Assembly: GCA_002339085.1 (NCBI GenBank)
Contig: DDDX01000042.1
Span: 1-20,747 of the forward strand
Direction: 5' to 3'
Length of the DNA: 20,747 bases
Source: Cellvibrionales bacterium UBA1969
GTDB taxonomy: Bacteria > Pseudomonadota > Gammaproteobacteria > Pseudomonadales > UBA7434
Shown: piece after piece, positions 8,073 through 16,677 of the stretch
Position numbering within the stretch: the stretch's first letter is position 1
How the letters are laid out: each line of letters begins with the position of its first letter
Program-made: the position numbers and the translations under genes
The notes under the pieces: generated by a model
The model's input: the letters and a program-made list of their open reading frames with translations, nothing else
The model's database searches: none
What the model was told of the DNA's origin: nothing

Positions 8073-9314
8073 ATGTTATATATTTTAATACCCTACCTAA
8101 AACTAGTGAACGCATGCAGCGTTTTTTTCGGGGCTGCAAAACAGCGTTGCTTAATAGCGTTAAGCCATGGCTACCACCGGTACTGCTTAATAAACAGGCT
8201 CTTTGTGACTCTCTTTGACTGTTCGCAATTCGGACAAATTAAACGCTTAAACATCGCTTTCTTTAGCTCAGATTTTATGTTTTATCGGGTTAATGATGCA
8301 GTCAAGCTCTGTGTTGTTGACGGACAGCAGACGATGATTTATCACGCGGCATTTGCCCAGAGCAAGCCCGATGTTTTTGCTCAGCTACAGATTCTAGCGC
8401 TTGATGCAGGCTGGGTGCTCTTAGAAGATCGACGTAAAGTCAGCGTTGATGTTGATGTCGATCGACGCCAGCGTGTGGTCCTCGTATCGATTAAGTTATT
8501 TGCCTCGAGTGTATTCATGCACAACGCTTCAGTGGTTGCGAATGAATTATCAGCTGCCGCTCAAGTAACAGGGCAGGTGATGTACGCTTCTAGTATTCAT
8601 GGTGCTTCGTCAATCGTGAATCAGTTAGGCCTGTTTAGCCATTACGAAATGAATGCTCATGAAATGAAGATCGCCAAATCCGATCACCAGGATTCTGATC
8701 ATGACTTATCGCTTCACAGCGATAAATACAGTGAGCAAATCAGTGATTACGCTTCAATTAAGTTTCAGCAGGCGTTGCAATTGTTATTAAAGAAGTGGAT
8801 TAAAACTGCAAAAGATCCGGTCTATTTTGCTGATGATATCCAGTCGATGGCTGCTTATATTGCTGCTCGCCCTGAAGCCTTTGAGCTACTAATGAGTCTG
8901 CAAAATCAGCCTTGGTCTATGCACTACAGGGCCGGTGATTTTCGTACCGAAGTTAAAGGCAGTCGGTTTACGGTGAATCGCGTAAAAGTTTATTTTGATA
9001 GTCGATCTGCCGCTGTATTTGCATCACATACTGAATGTGAAGAGGATGCTAGGCAATGCATCGCGAGTCCTGTCGATGGTTTCTTGCATGAGTTATTGCA
9101 TGCAAAATTAGCCTTAACTGAAACCGAAGAGTTTATCCGTATGGGTGGAATGAAGCCTGGCGCTTATCCGCATCGGCATGAGCGCGAAGTGATTTCGCTT
9201 GAGCGTGAAATCTACCAGGCGATGTCGGGGCATGATCAGCAACCACGACCCAGTCGCCGCAGTCATGTTGGGCAACTAGTGGCAGCAAGTTGTGTCACCT
9301 GTACCGGTGCCTAG
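8073..9314 (+). CDS. Protein with C-terminal HExxH metallopeptidase-like region (M91-like)
   Basis: 413 residues. Near the C-terminus is HELLHA (339-344), a zinc-peptidase HExxH motif, followed by an acidic/aromatic segment with E370, E372, E377 and E379, then RPSRR. The layout (HELxHA, about 25-30 residues, then E-rich text ending in R) resembles peptidase family M91 (NleD and related toxin domains), but this is recognition by eye and the third zinc ligand is not fixed. Residues 1-50 are hydrophobic with four Cys (15, 26, 38, 50) and do not look like a clean signal peptide. The middle (60-300) is unrecognised. The ATG at 8073 has AGGA about 13 bases upstream, so the start is uncertain; an ATG at 8277 is an alternative. 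Its position after tpsB-tpsA suggests it belongs to that locus. Only three bases separate its stop from the convergent ytfJ stop. Confidence 0.7.
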   Translation: MLYILIPYLKLVNACSVFFGAAKQRCLIALSHGYHRYCLINRLFVTLFDCSQFGQIKRLNIAFFSSDFMFYRVNDAVKLCVVDGQQTMIYHAAFAQSKPDVFAQLQILALDAGWVLLEDRRKVSVDVDVDRRQRVVLVSIKLFASSVFMHNASVVANELSAAAQVTGQVMYASSIHGASSIVNQLGLFSHYEMNAHEMKIAKSDHQDSDHDLSLHSDKYSEQISDYASIKFQQALQLLLKKWIKTAKDPVYFADDIQSMAAYIAARPEAFELLMSLQNQPWSMHYRAGDFRTEVKGSRFTVNRVKVYFDSRSAAVFASHTECEEDARQCIASPVDGFLHELLHAKLALTETEEFIRMGGMKPGAYPHRHEREVISLEREIYQAMSGHDQQPRPSRRSHVGQLVAASCVTCTGA

Positions 9315-9317
9315 CAT

Positions 9318-9959
9318 TTATTGCTGTGCTTGATTGACGAACTGTTCGGTCTTTAACAGCCAGAGCTGTTCTTGTTCTGGTGTTAATTGTCCTTCATGGT
9401 AGTATCGAATGACTCCCCTATGATCAAGCAATATTAAAATCGCCATGGCCTCTGGTAGTTGCCAGATTTTTCTGCTCAAGGCTTGTTTGTCATTCACCAT
9501 AATTGCTCTGGGGTGAAGTAATTTATTCTTTTTCATTTCTTTTTTTACGAAACCGCCCAGCATGCTAGGAATATTATCGCTAACGATGATAGTGACCGAG
9601 TCGACGTGAGTGTTATCTTCAAAACGGTCGCTAAATTGATCGAAGTAGCGCTTATTTAAATCAGCGGCTTTTTGTGAGGCGGCTAAAACTTGTAATAGGG
9701 TGACTGTTCCCGTTAATTGTTCTGAAGACCAAGGGATGAACGTGGCTTTCTTGTTGCTTAATTTTTCAGTTAAGTGGCCGGCTAATATAATTTCACCGTA
9801 GTTTTTAATGGTTAAGGAAGGCAGGCTTGTTTGCAGCTCAAGGCTGAATGTATGGCTACAATAGCTGAATATTAGCAGGGTAAGCGCTGTAGAAAATCTA
9901 TTTTTAAACCCAAGTTGCAAGCGTTTATATAACTGAGTTAGATCGAAGAGTGTTTTCAT
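9318..9959 (-). CDS. ytfJ: YtfJ-family periplasmic protein
   Basis: 213 residues. A signal-anchor-like hydrophobic stretch at about 23-38 follows a basic n-region, and cleavage after HTFS or nearby would give a periplasmic protein. The body matches E. coli YtfJ through its length: GEIILAGHL, a Trp-Ser-x-x-Gln-Leu-x-Gly-x-Val motif, VTIIVSDNIPSMLGGFVKKE, an ILLDHRGVIRYYHEG strand-turn and LTPEQEQ near the end. The fold is thioredoxin-like but lacks a CxxC pair, so redox catalysis of the usual kind is unlikely. Function in the family is not established. The start has AGGAAG five bases before the ATG. It is last in a same-strand group with phhB (44 bases upstream) and trmA. Confidence 0.85.
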   Translation of the reverse strand: MKTLFDLTQLYKRLQLGFKNRFSTALTLLIFSYCSHTFSLELQTSLPSLTIKNYGEIILAGHLTEKLSNKKATFIPWSSEQLTGTVTLLQVLAASQKAADLNKRYFDQFSDRFEDNTHVDSVTIIVSDNIPSMLGGFVKKEMKKNKLLHPRAIMVNDKQALSRKIWQLPEAMAILILLDHRGVIRYYHEGQLTPEQEQLWLLKTEQFVNQAQQ

Positions 9960-10003
9960 AATGGCTTCCTATCAGATCTATCGTGTGAGAAATATTATTG
10001 CGC

Positions 10004-10291
10004 CTACAAGTTAATGCGATCAATAGCATTGGCCAAGTCAAAGTCGCGTTGGCTAACCCCTTGGTATTCATGGGTGGTTAAGGTGATATCGACTTTGCTG
10101 TAAACATTAGACCACTCAGGGTGGTGATTGGCACGTTCTGCTAACACAGCCACTTGCCGCATAAATTCAAAGGCAAGGGTAAAGTCAGCAAATGTAAATT
10201 GCCGAACTAGGCCACTTTCAGTCAGTTGCCAATCGCTTAGTTGGGCTGCTTGTGCCTGGATTTCAGATTCAGTTAATCGTGCGTCCTTCAT
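10004..10291 (-). CDS. phhB: Pterin-4a-carbinolamine dehydratase
   Basis: 95 residues, the full length of the family. The signature HHPEW (56-60) is followed by VYSKVDITLTTHE with His74, then GVSQRDFDLA. The His pair and His74 correspond to the active-site histidines of PCD/DCoH proteins. It dehydrates 4a-hydroxytetrahydropterin to regenerate the cofactor used by phenylalanine hydroxylase. No phhA is present in this window, so its partner must be elsewhere, or it serves another pterin-linked role as proposed for many bacterial PCDs. It lies 36 bases after the trmA stop and 44 bases before ytfJ, all minus strand, suggesting one transcript. Confidence 0.95.
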   Translation of the reverse strand: MKDARLTESEIQAQAAQLSDWQLTESGLVRQFTFADFTLAFEFMRQVAVLAERANHHPEWSNVYSKVDITLTTHEYQGVSQRDFDLANAIDRINL

Positions 10292-10327
10292 GTTGATTTA
10301 TCTCACTTAGTCGATGACTATTAAGGA

Positions 10328-11440
10328 TTAGGCCAGTTTCTTTAATATTACACCGCTTTCGCAATGCTCGGTATAGGGGAACTGGTCAAAGATGGCAAAA
10401 TCTTCGATGTTGTGTGATTGCGATAAAATTTCTAAGTTCTCTTTCAGTGTGAGCGGGTTACAAGAGATATAAATGATAGTTTCAAATTTTGCAACTAGCT
10501 GTAAGGTAGATTGATCAAGGCCCGCTCTAGGTGGGTCGACTAATACCGTTGAAAAGTCATAGTCTGCTAGTGATATGCCCTCTAAACGACGAAATTCACG
10601 TTCTTGATTGAGCGCTGCGGTCGTTTCTTGGGCACTAAGACGAATAAAATTGATGTTGTCGACTTGGTTGAGTTCACAGTTCTTGCTTGCCATTTTTATG
10701 CTGGATTTAGCCATCTCGGTGGCAATGATCTGACGAAAGTAATCCGCTAGTGGGATCGTAAAGTTACCGTTGCCACAGTAAAGCTCGAGCAGATCACGGT
10801 CTTGCTCTGATCCCATAGCATTGCAGACCCACCTAATCATTTGTTGATTAATGGCTGCATTAGGTTGCGTGAAGCTGTTTTCTTGTTGCAAGTAATGAAA
10901 ATTTTTACCGTTGATTTGTAAGTATTCATGCACGTAATCGCGTGACACCACTAAGCGTTGCTTGCGAGCACGGCCAATAACATGAATATTGAATGATTGC
11001 TCGAGGATCAATGCTTCGCGGTACCATTCATCGTCTAGTCGACGGTGATAGATTAAGCTCACCAAGCATTCATCGATACTAGTGCTAAGAAATTCTATCT
11101 GGAATAGTTTGTGGCTTAAGTTAGAGGATCCGTTAATTGCTTCAAGCAAAGGCTGCATTAAACTTGTGATTCGCGTCGAACCAATTGGGTAGTGATTGAC
11201 TCTAACAGGCTGCTTCGGGTTGTTTTTCTCAAACATGGCATAGAAGCAGTATGGCACGACAGTTTTTTTGTCATGCCAGATTCGAAATTCTGCTCGCATT
11301 CTAAAATGGATAGGCGGTGATTCAAAAATGGTGGCTTGCGGGGGGTTCAGTCCAGCCAGCAAGTCAACAACCCAGTCCACTTTTTTAATCAACTGCTGAG
11401 AGTACTTATCAGGGTCAAATTCAATCGAAGGTATGCTCAT
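10328..11440 (-). CDS. trmA: tRNA (uracil-54-C5)-methyltransferase
   Basis: 370 residues from the ATG at 11438-11440. An in-frame TTG 15 codons upstream would add residues the family lacks, so I reject it. TrmA landmarks: HFRMRAEFRIWHD near the N-terminus, NSFTQPNAAINQQM, the SAM-binding LLELYCGNGNFTIPLA, VDPPRAGLD, catalytic YISCNP with Cys327, and FPYTEHCESGV with Glu361 (the general base, equal to Glu358 of E. coli). It makes ribothymidine at position 54 of the T-loop of tRNAs using S-adenosylmethionine. Relatives RlmC/RlmD carry an iron-sulfur cluster; no such N-terminal Cys set is present, which supports TrmA. It is divergent from galE across about 230 bases. Confidence 0.96.
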   Translation of the reverse strand: MSIPSIEFDPDKYSQQLIKKVDWVVDLLAGLNPPQATIFESPPIHFRMRAEFRIWHDKKTVVPYCFYAMFEKNNPKQPVRVNHYPIGSTRITSLMQPLLEAINGSSNLSHKLFQIEFLSTSIDECLVSLIYHRRLDDEWYREALILEQSFNIHVIGRARKQRLVVSRDYVHEYLQINGKNFHYLQQENSFTQPNAAINQQMIRWVCNAMGSEQDRDLLELYCGNGNFTIPLADYFRQIIATEMAKSSIKMASKNCELNQVDNINFIRLSAQETTAALNQEREFRRLEGISLADYDFSTVLVDPPRAGLDQSTLQLVAKFETIIYISCNPLTLKENLEILSQSHNIEDFAIFDQFPYTEHCESGVILKKLA

Positions 11441-11667
11441 AAGTAATTGTTTTAATGAGAAAATTGTAAATTGCCCTGCGGCCAACTTTGAAAAACCACC
11501 AACTTTGATAGGATTTCAACTATCATAATAGATATCCACAAGATTTGCAGGCTAAGCCAGCTTAAATATATTTTTACGAACAGTTTTGCTGTGCTAAGTT
11601 GTTACTTGAATATTCAGATTTATTGAATTAGCTAACGCTATGTGCTCACTATTTTAGGAAATTCCTA

Positions 11668-12687
11668 ATGCAGAAAATTTTAGTCACAGGTGGGGCGGGG
11701 TATATCGGTAGCCACAGTTGCGTTGAATTATTATCAGCCGGCTACGAAGTCGTTGTCGTTGATAATCTCAGCAACAGCGATGCCTTGGCTTTAGAACGAG
11801 TAGAGCAGATTACGGGTCGCATGGTCGAGTTCCATCAGGTGGATATCCGTGATCAGGCTCAGCTTGATCAATTATTCAGTGAGCATGAATTTTTCGCTGT
11901 GATACATTTTGCAGGATTAAAGGCGGTTGGCGAGTCGGTTAAAGAACCGTTAAAATATTACGATAATAATATTTATGGCACCCAAGTATTGTTAGCGGCC
12001 ATGCAAAAGTATCAGGTATTTAACTTAGTTTTTAGTTCTTCGGCAACTGTTTATGGCGACCCACAGTCAGTACCTATTACTGAGCAGTTCCCACTTTCTG
12101 CGGTCAACCCCTATGGCCGAAGTAAATTATTTATTGAAGACATGCTGCGTGATTTGGCCGCTGCTGATGCGCGCTGGAGTGTTGTCTTGTTGCGTTATTT
12201 TAACCCTGTCGGTGCTCACGAAAGTGGTCTAATTGGTGAAGACCCTAAGGATATTCCGAACAACTTAGTACCTTATATTTCTCAGGTGGCTTTGAAGAAA
12301 TTGGCTTCTTTGTCGGTGTTTGGCAGCGATTATCCCACCCATGATGGCACTGGCGTGCGGGATTATATTCATGTGGTTGACCTTGCTAAAGGTCACCTAG
12401 CGGCCTTGAAGAAGCTCATCACTGAACCTAGTATTGTTGCGTATAATCTTGGTACGGGCATCGGCTATTCAGTATTAGACATGGTGGCAGCTTTTGAGAA
12501 AGCCTGTGGCCAACCTATTCCTTATCAGCTAGTGAGTCGTCGTCCTGGCGATGCCGCTATTTGCTATGCCGATGCCTCTTTGGCTAAGCAAGCATTAAAT
12601 TGGCAGGCTGAGCTAGATCTTGAGGCCATGATAAGAGATGCGTGGCGCTGGCAGTCGAATAACCCTTATGGTTATCAAAGTCACTAG
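11668..12687 (+). CDS. galE: UDP-glucose 4-epimerase
   Basis: 339 residues, the usual GalE length. The N-terminal Rossmann motif is GGAGYIGSH (8-16). FSSSATVYGDP holds the catalytic Ser/Thr region, and YGRSK supplies Tyr149 and Lys153. RYFNPVGAHESGLIGEDP and DGTGVRDYIHVVDLA match the substrate-binding segments of bacterial GalE. It interconverts UDP-glucose and UDP-galactose in the cytosol, feeding galactose use and the sugar supply for LPS or capsule. AGGAA sits about eight bases before the ATG. No other gal or polysaccharide gene is next to it, so it looks like a stand-alone housekeeping copy. Confidence 0.97.
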   Translation: MQKILVTGGAGYIGSHSCVELLSAGYEVVVVDNLSNSDALALERVEQITGRMVEFHQVDIRDQAQLDQLFSEHEFFAVIHFAGLKAVGESVKEPLKYYDNNIYGTQVLLAAMQKYQVFNLVFSSSATVYGDPQSVPITEQFPLSAVNPYGRSKLFIEDMLRDLAAADARWSVVLLRYFNPVGAHESGLIGEDPKDIPNNLVPYISQVALKKLASLSVFGSDYPTHDGTGVRDYIHVVDLAKGHLAALKKLITEPSIVAYNLGTGIGYSVLDMVAAFEKACGQPIPYQLVSRRPGDAAICYADASLAKQALNWQAELDLEAMIRDAWRWQSNNPYGYQSH

Positions 12688-12777
12688 TAGTATAATTGAA
12701 AGTTATGTTTGTCTGTAAAGTAACGAGTCTAGTTAATCGTTGGGCTGCGGTTGTTCCATAGCTGCCTAGCCTTTTCT

Positions 12778-13020
12778 TTAGCCGTTATTAATTGACGTTC
12801 TGCAGGCCATTACAAATCCAGAAATTTCTTCCGCGGATTCTACCTTAACTTTAACTACCATTAAAAATGCGCCTAATTGCACTTGTTCGATATCACCGGC
12901 TAGTATGAGGCTCAAGGCGGCCTGAGCTTCGTTTTCGGTTAATGAGCGTCGACCGGTCTTTCCTTTGCCGATGATGCGTATGTATTTTGCAAAGCGATGT
13001 TCTATCGGTATTTGGTTCAC
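12778..13020 (-). pseudogene. Truncated TrpD2/YbiB-like remnant (N-terminal helical domain only)
   Basis: 80 residues from a GTG start. FAKYIRIIGKGKTGRRSLT, then EAQAALSLILAGDIEQVQLGAFLMVVKVK and EEISGFVMACR, follow closely the N-terminal helical bundle of TrpD2/YbiB proteins, relatives of anthranilate phosphoribosyltransferase. Family members run to over 300 residues with a large phosphoribosyl-binding domain. Here the match stops at about residue 73, the frame ends at residue 80, and nothing downstream in any frame towards galE looks like the missing part. I read it as a gene cut by deletion. A retained small protein is the alternative. YbiB-type proteins bind nucleic acid rather than make tryptophan. 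Confidence 0.7.
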
Positions 13021-13097
13021 AGGCAGCTCGAGGCTAAAATGTATGATTAAAAATTGAATTGATCTAATCTGACCTCACTATAATGCATCTCTAATGA

Positions 13098-13124
13098 CAA
13101 AAAAAAGCCCCGCTGGGCGAGGCT
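13098..13124 (-). terminator. Rho-independent terminator of the YccA-like gene
   Basis: On the minus strand AGCCTCGC (13124-13117) pairs with GCGGGGCT (13113-13106) around a three-base loop, an 8-bp GC-rich stem with one G-T pair, followed by an unbroken run of eight T (13106-13099). It lies 25 bases after the stop codon of the 13150-13818 gene, the expected place. Confidence 0.9.
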
Positions 13125-13149
13125 CTTTATTTGGCAATTGCTAGTGGCT

Positions 13150-13818
13150 TTAGTCGTCCATAGCACCTAACAAATGCAACATTGAAGTAAATAAGTTTAC
13201 AATGCTTAAATACAACGACACCGTGGCACGAATGTAATTGGTTTCGCCGCCGTTTATGATTCGACTGGTATCAAACAGGATAAGACCTGACATGACTAAT
13301 ACAATTCCGGCTGAAATAGCTAAGGACATTGCGGGAATTTGTAAGAATATATTGGCAATAGAACCAACGATGGCGACCAATAAGCCAATCATTAAAAAGC
13401 CGCCCATGAAAGAAAAGTCCTTCTTGGTGGTTAGCGCATAACCGGATAAGCCAAAGAACACCAGTGCAGTGCCGCCAAGCGCTTGCGAAATGAGTTGCGC
13501 ACCATTCGCCATTGCTAAGTAATGGTTAAGCATTGGGCCTAGTGATCCGCCGATCAAGCCAGTAAAGGCAAACACTACCCAAATGCCGTTGCTGGAGTTT
13601 TGCGTGCGTGGTAGAGCAAAGAAGATTAATCCCAGTGCCGCTAATGACATGATTAATGATGTGCCATGACCGATATTCATAGCCATGCAAACGCCTGCTG
13701 AGACTGCACTGAACATTAGGGTCATGGAAAGTAGCAAATAGGTATTACGAAGAACTTTATTGGTCTCTATCGCTGAACCGATTCCGACTTTTTGATTACT
13801 TAAGACTTTATCTTGCAT
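13150..13818 (-). CDS. Bax inhibitor-1/YccA-family inner-membrane protein
   Basis: 222 residues with about seven hydrophobic segments spread from residue 27 to the C-terminus, separated by very short loops, as in YccA/TMBIM proteins. The end (SLYLSIVNLFTSMLHLLGAMDD) carries the family signature, and an Asp (in ILFDTSRII) sits in the conserved penultimate region. In E. coli, YccA is a substrate and modulator of the FtsH protease; other members act as pH-dependent calcium leaks. Which role applies here cannot be told. It is one of the best-defined expression units in the window: TAAGGAG eight bases before ATG and a strong intrinsic terminator downstream. Confidence 0.93.
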   Translation of the reverse strand: MQDKVLSNQKVGIGSAIETNKVLRNTYLLLSMTLMFSAVSAGVCMAMNIGHGTSLIMSLAALGLIFFALPRTQNSSNGIWVVFAFTGLIGGSLGPMLNHYLAMANGAQLISQALGGTALVFFGLSGYALTTKKDFSFMGGFLMIGLLVAIVGSIANIFLQIPAMSLAISAGIVLVMSGLILFDTSRIINGGETNYIRATVSLYLSIVNLFTSMLHLLGAMDD

Positions 13819-14269
13819 TACTGATTCTCCTTAACAGTGGTCATTTTGTGGCTTAAATTCTTAAACGGATTTCAAATCTACGAATAGACTTTAGCATTGA
13901 TGCAACATTTGAGATTCTAAACTTCAATCAATGTTCATTATTTTACGGCATATTTTTGCGCTTGGACTAATAATACCCATAACAAATATAAAGGCAAGCG
14001 CATCTTCTGGCAAAAAAACAACGACAGAACAGAGATTTACACTAGAAACCCTAAGAATTGATCAAAAATAAATCTATTGAGGTTGAGTGATGCCTTTTTG
14101 ACTATTTTCTTATTGAATGGATCTCGCTTCTAGATGAAATTAGTATTTATCATCAAAAATAGGGCACTATTGGCAATATTTATGTGTCTATGAAGCTATC
14201 GTTATTGGCCGTAAGGCCTTATAGTTTATGTAAGTGATTGAATAAATAGCTTTTCTATCAAGGTTTCGT
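13819..14269. other. 451-base intergenic region between divergent genes
   Basis: No gene or RNA is recognised. The sequence is AT-rich and should hold the promoters of the YccA-like gene (minus) and the reductase gene (plus), but no promoter pair is convincing. A 10-bp palindrome TAAGGCCTTA lies at 14212-14221, about 50 bases before the reductase start, and could be an operator. Confidence 0.5.
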
Positions 14270-16492
14270 ATGTATATTTTTCAACGTGGCTTAATTTTGG
14301 GTCTGCTTAGTGCTGTTTTTATATTAGCATTTGTGCCTGCTTCGCAAGCATGGATCGAGAGTGAGTCGATTAAGCAGCCGCACGTGCGTGTTAGTCTTGT
14401 CAGTGAAAGACCCTACCTAGTGGCCGGTCAGAGCGCCAGACTCGCCTTAAAGCTTATACCTGATGATGGCTGGCATACCTATTGGAAGAACCCAGGTGAT
14501 ACCGGCATTGCTAGTCAGTTAAACTGGCAGTTGCCGGCTGATTTTCGTGCCGGTGATCTTGAGTGGCCAGTACCCGAGCGTATCGATTATCAGGGTGCAA
14601 CTAACTTTGGTTACCACGGTGAAACGTGGCTATTTAGTCAGCTAGCTATTCCTCCCTCGTCTAAGAATAATGATTCATCGCCCACTGAAATAACATTAAA
14701 AGCACAGGTGCAATGGCTACTGTGTAAAGAAATTTGTATACCTGGCACTGCCGATTTGCAATTACGCTTACCGGTTTATCATCAACCACCTTCCAGCAAT
14801 GAGCAAGCAAACAAAATCTTTGCTCAACGGGCACAGCTATTGCCCTCACTGATTTACAGCGTGCAGACAAGTTATCGTATCGATGACTTTTTAACGATTA
14901 GTGTGCCACTAAAGGATTTACCCGTCATTGATCGGCCGCCGCAGATATTTTTGGGCCATGCCGACGTGATTGACAACAGTGAGGGTCCGGCGGTTAGCGT
15001 GGTGGGTGATTTCTTATTAATTCGCGCTAAAGTCGACCCCTATTTGAAAGATGTACCCTCTCTATTATCGGTCGTACTTTCATTGCCGTCCTCTAGTAAG
15101 GGCGATGCTGCCACAGCCGTTGAATTTGTTTCGCGCCAAGGTGAATTACCTTCCGTGGTGTTAGCGTTTTTAGACGCTATGGGTGACTTATCTAATGGCG
15201 CTAATCCTTTATATGATAATGAATCAAATAATATTGTATATGCCTTAGTATTTGCCTTACTGGGCGGTATTATTTTAAATGCCATGCCTTGCGTGTTCCC
15301 GGTTTTATCGTTAAAGATTCTTAGCTTGGTGGAATCGGGCCAGCAATCGTCCATCATCCGTCAGCAGCATGGGCTTGCCTATGCTGCAGGAGTTATCATT
15401 AGTTTTGTTTTTATCGCAGTGGTAATGCTTGCCCTCCGATTTTTTGGCGAACAAATTGGCTGGGGCTTTCAGCTACAATCGCCTTGGTTTGTGGCCTTTT
15501 TAGTTTACCTATTATTTGTTTTAGGTTTATCGCTATCTGGCTTTATCGAACTAGGCTCTTCTTTGCAAAATTTTGGTTCGTCGATTGCTGAAGAAAATAA
15601 GCAGAGTTGGCGAGGTTCATTTTTCACTGGTGTATTAGCCACGGTCGTGGCAACACCCTGTACGGCGCCCTTTATGGGTAGCGCGATGGGATTTGCTCTG
15701 AGCCAGTCCACGTTAGTTGCGCTACTGGTCTTTGCGGTAATGGGCTTTGGCTTGGCATTGCCTTTTTTGTTGATAGCATTCATTCCACGCTTAGCTTCGG
15801 TATTGCCTCAACCGGGTCAATGGATGGTGACTTTTAAAGAGTTTTTAGCGTTTCCTATTTACTTAACCGTTGTTTGGCTGCTGTGGGTGTTCTCCCGTCA
15901 AACCAATGTCGATGCGGTTGCGCTATTGTTAGTTGGCTTGATTATGCTAACCGTAACGCTGTGGTTACTTAGACATAGGCAGCGATCATCTGCCCGTGAA
16001 ACATCGAGGCGTTTTATACATGGTTTATTGCTACTATCGAGCATGGGTTTAGCCATAGGCGTAGCTATTGTTGCTGCTGGTCTTGATATAACTAATGCCT
16101 ATGAAGAAGAAGGTAAGCCGGCCAGCGATCAACAGCAGTCTATCGATGACTCGATGGAAGAAGTTTATAACGCTCAGCAATTAGCGACAGCGCTTGCCAA
16201 TGGTGAAGCGGTTTTTGTTAACATGACCGCCGATTGGTGTATTACCTGTAAGTTGAATGAGCGCATTGCTTTATCAACTGATACCGTTAAAAAGCTGTTT
16301 AAGACCGAGTCGGTTCGATATATGAAAGGGGATTGGACCAACAGTGATGCGGCGATTACGGCATATTTAGCTGAGTTCAATCGTAATGGCGTGCCTTTAT
16401 ACGTGTATTATGCGCCTGACACTCCCCCCGTAGTTCTGCCTCAAATTTTGACAGCGGGCATTATTCGTAATTACATTATGCCTGAGCAATAG
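14270..16492 (+). CDS. ScsB/DsbD-type membrane thiol:disulfide reductase
   Basis: 740 residues in three parts. (1) Signal peptide 1-27 and a periplasmic domain with WHTYWKNPGDTG (68-79) and the pair C152/C156 (LLCKEIC), as in ScsB and cyanobacterial-type DsbD N-domains. (2) A multi-spanning core from about 325 to 605, with one redox Cys in each half: C341 (NAMPCVFP) and C464 (ATPCTAPF). (3) A C-terminal thioredoxin-like domain with WCITC, C657 and C660. All six Cys needed for relaying electrons from cytosolic thioredoxin to the periplasm are present. The large N-domain favours ScsB over classical DsbD. ScsB-type enzymes keep periplasmic thiols reduced and were first linked to copper tolerance. 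AAGG lies seven bases before the ATG. The next gene encodes a probable copper protein. Confidence 0.92.
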   Translation: MYIFQRGLILGLLSAVFILAFVPASQAWIESESIKQPHVRVSLVSERPYLVAGQSARLALKLIPDDGWHTYWKNPGDTGIASQLNWQLPADFRAGDLEWPVPERIDYQGATNFGYHGETWLFSQLAIPPSSKNNDSSPTEITLKAQVQWLLCKEICIPGTADLQLRLPVYHQPPSSNEQANKIFAQRAQLLPSLIYSVQTSYRIDDFLTISVPLKDLPVIDRPPQIFLGHADVIDNSEGPAVSVVGDFLLIRAKVDPYLKDVPSLLSVVLSLPSSSKGDAATAVEFVSRQGELPSVVLAFLDAMGDLSNGANPLYDNESNNIVYALVFALLGGIILNAMPCVFPVLSLKILSLVESGQQSSIIRQQHGLAYAAGVIISFVFIAVVMLALRFFGEQIGWGFQLQSPWFVAFLVYLLFVLGLSLSGFIELGSSLQNFGSSIAEENKQSWRGSFFTGVLATVVATPCTAPFMGSAMGFALSQSTLVALLVFAVMGFGLALPFLLIAFIPRLASVLPQPGQWMVTFKEFLAFPIYLTVVWLLWVFSRQTNVDAVALLLVGLIMLTVTLWLLRHRQRSSARETSRRFIHGLLLLSSMGLAIGVAIVAAGLDITNAYEEEGKPASDQQQSIDDSMEEVYNAQQLATALANGEAVFVNMTADWCITCKLNERIALSTDTVKKLFKTESVRYMKGDWTNSDAAITAYLAEFNRNGVPLYVYYAPDTPPVVLPQILTAGIIRNYIMPEQ

Positions 16493-16550
16493 TTTTTAAG
16501 TCATTGAAAATTGGCATGCTATTGCTGGGATCGTTCTCTTCTTAAAAACT
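16491..16550 (+). repeat. Inverted repeat straddling the reductase stop codon
   Basis: AGTTTTTAAG (16491-16500) is perfectly complementary to CTTAAAAACT (16541-16550), with 40 bases between. The arms are AT-rich and the loop is long, so a stable terminator is unlikely. One such match per window could occur by chance. It is recorded because it begins inside the stop codon and spans half of the gap before the cupredoxin gene. Confidence 0.25.
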
Positions 16551-16677
16551 GACCTTGTGTTTTTTTTGATCAGCTGATAAGTTGGACTCGTGCATTGATC
16601 TAGGCTGAGGGAAGCGCCGTAAAAATAGATTATAAAAAAACGATTACGCCTCCTTTTAACTATAAATAAGGCCTACT

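Noticed and set aside
8073..9314. Type III secretion effector
   Set aside because: M91-like similarity alone suggested it, but there are no secretion-apparatus or chaperone genes nearby.
11441..11485. TTG-initiated extension of trmA
   Set aside because: TrmA proteins begin close to the SIEFDPDKY segment; the 15 added residues have no counterpart and TTG is a poor start.
13238..13441. 67-aa open frame on the plus strand
   Set aside because: It is antisense to the YccA-like gene, whose frame, ribosome site and terminator are all convincing.
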